From Lewinellaceae bacterium (lineage in GTDB: Bacteria > Bacteroidota > Bacteroidia > Chitinophagales > Saprospiraceae): 64,000 bases of DNA. The notes under the pieces were generated by a model, which saw only the letters and a list, made by a program, of their open reading frames with translations, did not search any database and was not told where the DNA came from. The stretch is from assembly GCA_020636075.1 (NCBI GenBank), contig JACJYO010000001.1, forward strand, positions 806,001 to 870,000, in the 5' to 3' direction. Both the position numbers and the translations under genes were made by a program. This document shows positions 61,115 to 64,000 of the stretch, piece by piece (positions within the stretch are counted from its first letter, which is position 1; each line of letters begins with the position of its first letter).

Positions 61115-61122
61115 TAATTTTG
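61115..61122 (+). promoter_or_regulatory. TAnnTTTG box before the NSS transporter gene
   Basis: TAATTTTG, exact -7 box, 26 nt before the ATG; predicted leader only about 20 nt. No -33 match at normal spacing. Confidence 0.4.
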
Positions 61123-61148
61123 CGCAAGCGCTAAAAACTAACTTTGGT

Positions 61149-62693
61149 ATGAGCAACGAATCCTGGGGCTCGCGCGTCGGTCTGGTACTGGCGATGGCGG
61201 GCAATGCCGTCGGATTGGGCAATTTCCTGCGTTTCCCTGTACAGGCAATTGACAACGGCGGCGGAACATTTATTATTCCCTACCTCGTATGTTTCCTGTT
61301 AATGGGGCTTCCACTTTTGTTCATCGAATGGTCGATGGGCCGTTTTGGCGGACGCTATGGCCACCACAGCACGCCGTTTATCCTCGATACGATGGACAAA
61401 CGCCGTTTTTGGAAATACCTGGGTGTATTTGGCCTGTTTACCAATATCGCTGTAGCCGCGTACTATTGCTATATCGAAAGTTGGGCGCTGAGTTATGCCG
61501 TAAAATCGCTTATGGGTGTATTCGGCGGCATGTCGCAGGCAGATGTTTCGGCCCATTTTGATGAATATGTCGGGCTTGGCACCAGTTGGCCGATTGTGTT
61601 CTGGATTCTTTGCCTGGCCTTGAATACCTGGGTGCTTTCCCGTGGATTGAGTGGTGGTATTGAAATGGTGGCCAAATTTGCGATGCCGTTGCTCATCATG
61701 TTCGGAATCCTGCTTGCGGTTCAGGGCCTGACGCTGACTGCCGGTGAAAAGGGCGCCATAAACGACGGCTGGGTTGGTCTGAACTGGCTCTGGGAGCCAG
61801 ACTTTTCAACGATATGGAGCCCAAAAGTCTGGTTGGCTGCCGCAGGGCAAATATTCTTCACCCTGTCGGTGGGCATGGGTACCATTCAATGCTATGCCTC
61901 CTACATGAGGTCAAAGGACGACATCGCGCTCAACGCCATGAGCGCCGGTTGGATGAACGAGTTTGTGGAAGTGGTGCTGGGCGCTGCGGTGGTCATTCCT
62001 ATTTGCGTTGGCTATTTTGGCATCGAAGACATGAAGCAAATCGTAGCGGATGGCGGTGGATTTGGGCTTGCCTTTAAAACGCTCCCTTACCTGTTCAACA
62101 ACTGGGGTGAGGTGCTGGCAATTGTTGCCGGATTCAGTTGGTTTGGTTTGTTATTTTTTGCCGGCATCACCTCTTCGTTGGCCATGGGCACGCCGTTCAT
62201 GGGCTTTCTTGAGGATGAATTCGGTTTTAACAAAGTAAAGGCAGCCCTGAGCTTCGGTTTATTTATTTTGCTGCTCGGCGCACCCGCCGTCATCTTCTTC
62301 AACGAAGGCGTGTTTGATGAGTTTGATTACTGGGCAGGCACCGTTTCGCTTGTCGTATTTGCGGTTACGGAAGTTGTGCTGTTCTCCTGGGTATTTGGCA
62401 TGGAGAAAGGCTGGAAAGAAATTACCGACGGCGCCGATATTACCGTGCCCAGCATTTTCAAATTCATCATCAAATGGGTTACCCCGCTCATCCTTATTGC
62501 CGTATTTATCGGCTCATTTAATTCCATTTGGGATACGATCATGTTTAATAAGGATACGGGCTATTTATCGAAACCAGAAAACCATAATATTATCATTATG
62601 GGTCGGATGATCCTGGTGGCCGTATATCTTGGGCTCAGTTTCCTTGTTTGGGTGGCCTACACCAGGCGGCGCAAAACAGGACGAATCACTTAA
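61149..62693 (+). CDS. Sodium-dependent amino acid transporter, NSS (SLC6/LeuT) family
   Basis: 514 residues, about 12 membrane segments, LeuT fold. The first segment has the sodium/substrate site GNAVGLGNFLRFPVQAIDNG, followed by GGGTFIIPYLVCF and LLFIEWSMGRFGG; a later GQIFFTLSVGMGTIQCYASY fits segment 6. It imports an amino acid (possibly methionine or alanine, by the partner) with Na+. A 42-residue single-span protein gene starts 59 nt downstream, as in MetP-MetS pairs. Shared terminator after the small gene. Confidence 0.95.
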   Translation: MSNESWGSRVGLVLAMAGNAVGLGNFLRFPVQAIDNGGGTFIIPYLVCFLLMGLPLLFIEWSMGRFGGRYGHHSTPFILDTMDKRRFWKYLGVFGLFTNIAVAAYYCYIESWALSYAVKSLMGVFGGMSQADVSAHFDEYVGLGTSWPIVFWILCLALNTWVLSRGLSGGIEMVAKFAMPLLIMFGILLAVQGLTLTAGEKGAINDGWVGLNWLWEPDFSTIWSPKVWLAAAGQIFFTLSVGMGTIQCYASYMRSKDDIALNAMSAGWMNEFVEVVLGAAVVIPICVGYFGIEDMKQIVADGGGFGLAFKTLPYLFNNWGEVLAIVAGFSWFGLLFFAGITSSLAMGTPFMGFLEDEFGFNKVKAALSFGLFILLLGAPAVIFFNEGVFDEFDYWAGTVSLVVFAVTEVVLFSWVFGMEKGWKEITDGADITVPSIFKFIIKWVTPLILIAVFIGSFNSIWDTIMFNKDTGYLSKPENHNIIIMGRMILVAVYLGLSFLVWVAYTRRRKTGRIT

Positions 62694-62752
62694 AATTTAC
62701 CGTCGTACAGGCACAATTATCAACCCACCTGTTTGACCAAAAAAATATAAAT

Positions 62753-62881
62753 ATGACTACGACAGCACTAATTATGTGGCTCACGTCGAGCATTGTTGTG
62801 ACCGGGTTCACGATCTATTTTTTTATCAGAGTATTACGCACGCCGGACAAGGGGGAAGAAGATTTTCCACCTGGCCCATAG
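62753..62881 (+). CDS. MetS-like small subunit of the NSS transporter
   Basis: 42 residues: MTTTALIMWLTSSIVVTGFT followed by IYFFIRVLRTP and an acidic Pro-rich tail (DKGEEDFPPGP). One membrane span and a short cytosolic end. Small proteins of this type accompany NSS transporters; MetS is needed with MetP for methionine uptake in Corynebacterium. It lies 59 nt after the transporter gene, with the terminator behind it, so one operon. ATG 62753 is chosen; the longer frame from 62648 overlaps the transporter gene. Confidence 0.75.
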   Translation: MTTTALIMWLTSSIVVTGFTIYFFIRVLRTPDKGEEDFPPGP

Positions 62882-62934
62882 GTCTGCTGAAATCTGATTA
62901 CACAAATACCGTGAATTTTAATCCGGCATCCAGT

Positions 62935-62975
62935 CATGCCCGTTTTCGGATACTCCGAAACGGGCATGTTTTTTT
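62935..62975 (+). terminator. Rho-independent terminator after the transporter pair
   Basis: Arms CATGCCCGTTTTCGGA (62935-62950) and TCCGAAACGGGCATG (62954-62968), one bulged T, then seven Ts. Confidence 0.92.
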
Positions 62976-63163
62976 AGTAATTCTGTCGAAAACAGTATTC
63001 AAATTGCCGGATCAGATACAATTTGGCGCTTTTTTTGTCAGGTAAAAGACACCGCCTTAAGTAATCACATATTTTGAGTTGAGCCAATAGCAAACGGCCA
63101 ACCATATTTAATCCATGCCTGCTTCTAGTCCCTGTTTGCTAGCAACAAATTAACCGGTTGAAC

Positions 63164-64000
63164 ATGCATCGATTTTTACCACTCTTATTTATTCTTGGCA
63201 GCTGCCAACTTACCGCTCAAAGCATTACCTGGGTTACTGCCTGCACGAATCAAACGTATTGCCTGGATCCTGGCTCCTGCACCGAAGGCACTGTTTTTCT
63301 TACGGAGAAAGCAGTGACGGTTTGTTCGGGAGGGTTTCTGAACTACACGTATAAAATTGATTTATTCAACGATGGCTCCATCAACATCCAATCAAGTGAG
63401 GATACGGTCCATCAGGCATTCCCGGTCGGCACGCACAAAATTATCTGGCGGGCAAATGACAACTGTGGAAACGTAAGTACCGAGTGTACTTACCTGTTCA
63501 CGATTCAGGATTGCAACCCTCCAAACTTGCTTTGTATCAATGGATTGACGCAAAATCTGGAATTTCCGGAATGCGAAGCATCCTTTGATTTACATGATTT
63601 CATCCTGAACGTAACGGACAACTGTACGCCTGTGAATGAGTTGGAATTTGGATTGCGCTTAACCAGCGACACCACCAGCGGGTTCCCAAGCGATACCAGC
63701 CTCACTTTTGGCATTTGTGAACAGGGGTTGCATACGCTGGAAATATTTGTCCGGGATGAAAATGGTCTGGCCAACCAGTGCAACAGTTATGTTTTAGTGC
63801 AAAACAACAGCGGCCTCTGCCCCTGTAATATTGACGCAAACCTAAGCTTGTCAGGTTGTGCAGAATCAGCCGATGGGACTACACTGGATAATTACACCAT
63901 CCGCGCAAATCTCGATGGCATTCCCTTACAAGGGCAACCGTTTAGCAAAACGCTCCTGCAGAATAATACCGACTCCTGTTTCACTGTGACTTATGATGAT
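63164..64000 (+). CDS. Secreted Cys-rich surface protein, 5' part (runs off window)
   Basis: Reading frame open from ATG 63164 to the window edge, 279 residues so far. Signal peptide MHRFLPLLFILGSCQLTAQ. The mature part has evenly spaced cysteines and HYR/Ig-like pieces: FPVGTHKIIWRANDNCGNVS, LNVTDNCTPVNELEFGLRL, LEIFVRDENGLANQCNSYVL. Such repeats occur in large Bacteroidota adhesins that end in a T9SS sorting domain; the end is not in this window, so that is inferred. No enzyme motif. The 282-nt gap before it contains only the transporter terminator. Confidence 0.85.
   Translation, partial: MHRFLPLLFILGSCQLTAQSITWVTACTNQTYCLDPGSCTEGTVFLTEKAVTVCSGGFLNYTYKIDLFNDGSINIQSSEDTVHQAFPVGTHKIIWRANDNCGNVSTECTYLFTIQDCNPPNLLCINGLTQNLEFPECEASFDLHDFILNVTDNCTPVNELEFGLRLTSDTTSGFPSDTSLTFGICEQGLHTLEIFVRDENGLANQCNSYVLVQNNSGLCPCNIDANLSLSGCAESADGTTLDNYTIRANLDGIPLQGQPFSKTLLQNNTDSCFTVTYDD

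Overview
The window looks like chromosomal DNA of a Bacteroidota, most probably a Saprospiria/Chitinophagia-type environmental member. The signs are type IX secretion (T9SS) sorting domains of both type A and type B, PorP/SprF and OmpA-type gliding/T9SS proteins, a fused SecDF, a MetS-like NSS transporter subunit, a long NusB, DUF349, and promoter boxes of the Bacteroidota TAnnTTTG type upstream of many genes. I saw no rRNA, tRNA, IS element, prophage or CRISPR array.

Layout. 1-565: 3' end of a glycyl-tRNA synthetase gene and a strong hairpin. 586-13858: a probable three-gene transcription unit encoding a PorP/SprF-like outer-membrane protein, a TPR/PD40/OmpA protein, and a roughly 2940-residue surface protein carrying twelve 450-bp tandem repeats and a type B T9SS sorting domain. 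13885-25652 (minus): nusB; a three-gene set (MBL hydrolase, heptose-kinase-like PfkB enzyme, T9SS cargo); acyl-CoA dehydrogenase; rpsU-xerC; HDAC-family deacetylase; a subtilisin-like T9SS cargo. 25886-43311: mostly housekeeping and envelope genes (two TerC proteins, S9 and M16 peptidases, a cytosolic LytS-type kinase, Pit phosphate transporter, lipoprotein peroxidase, PQQ-propeller lipoprotein, pirin, secDF, dipeptidase), separated by unusual nested palindromic elements. 43333-49447: DUF349 protein with a histone-like tail, asd, psd, lysS, desaturase.

49452-53972 (minus) is the most interesting metabolic locus. It encodes a cysteine-synthase-fold PLP enzyme, a JmjC-like Fe(II)/2-oxoglutarate oxygenase, an alpha-oxoamine synthase of the serine palmitoyltransferase type and a class-A-beta-lactamase-like lipoprotein. 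I infer it makes sulfonolipid (capnine-type) or sphingolipid long-chain bases. Capnine lipids are linked to gliding in Bacteroidota, which would tie this locus to the large adhesin-like protein at the start of the window.

54375-62975: a 30-residue membrane peptide gene with its own terminator, exbB-exbD-tonB, a membrane glycosyltransferase-like TPR protein, another T9SS cargo, and an NSS transporter with its small subunit. 63164-64000: 5' part of another secreted protein that runs off the window.

Functions, motifs and promoters were read by eye from the sequence; no database search was run. Start codons were often moved downstream of the longest possible frame to fit signal peptides or family length, as stated in each entry.
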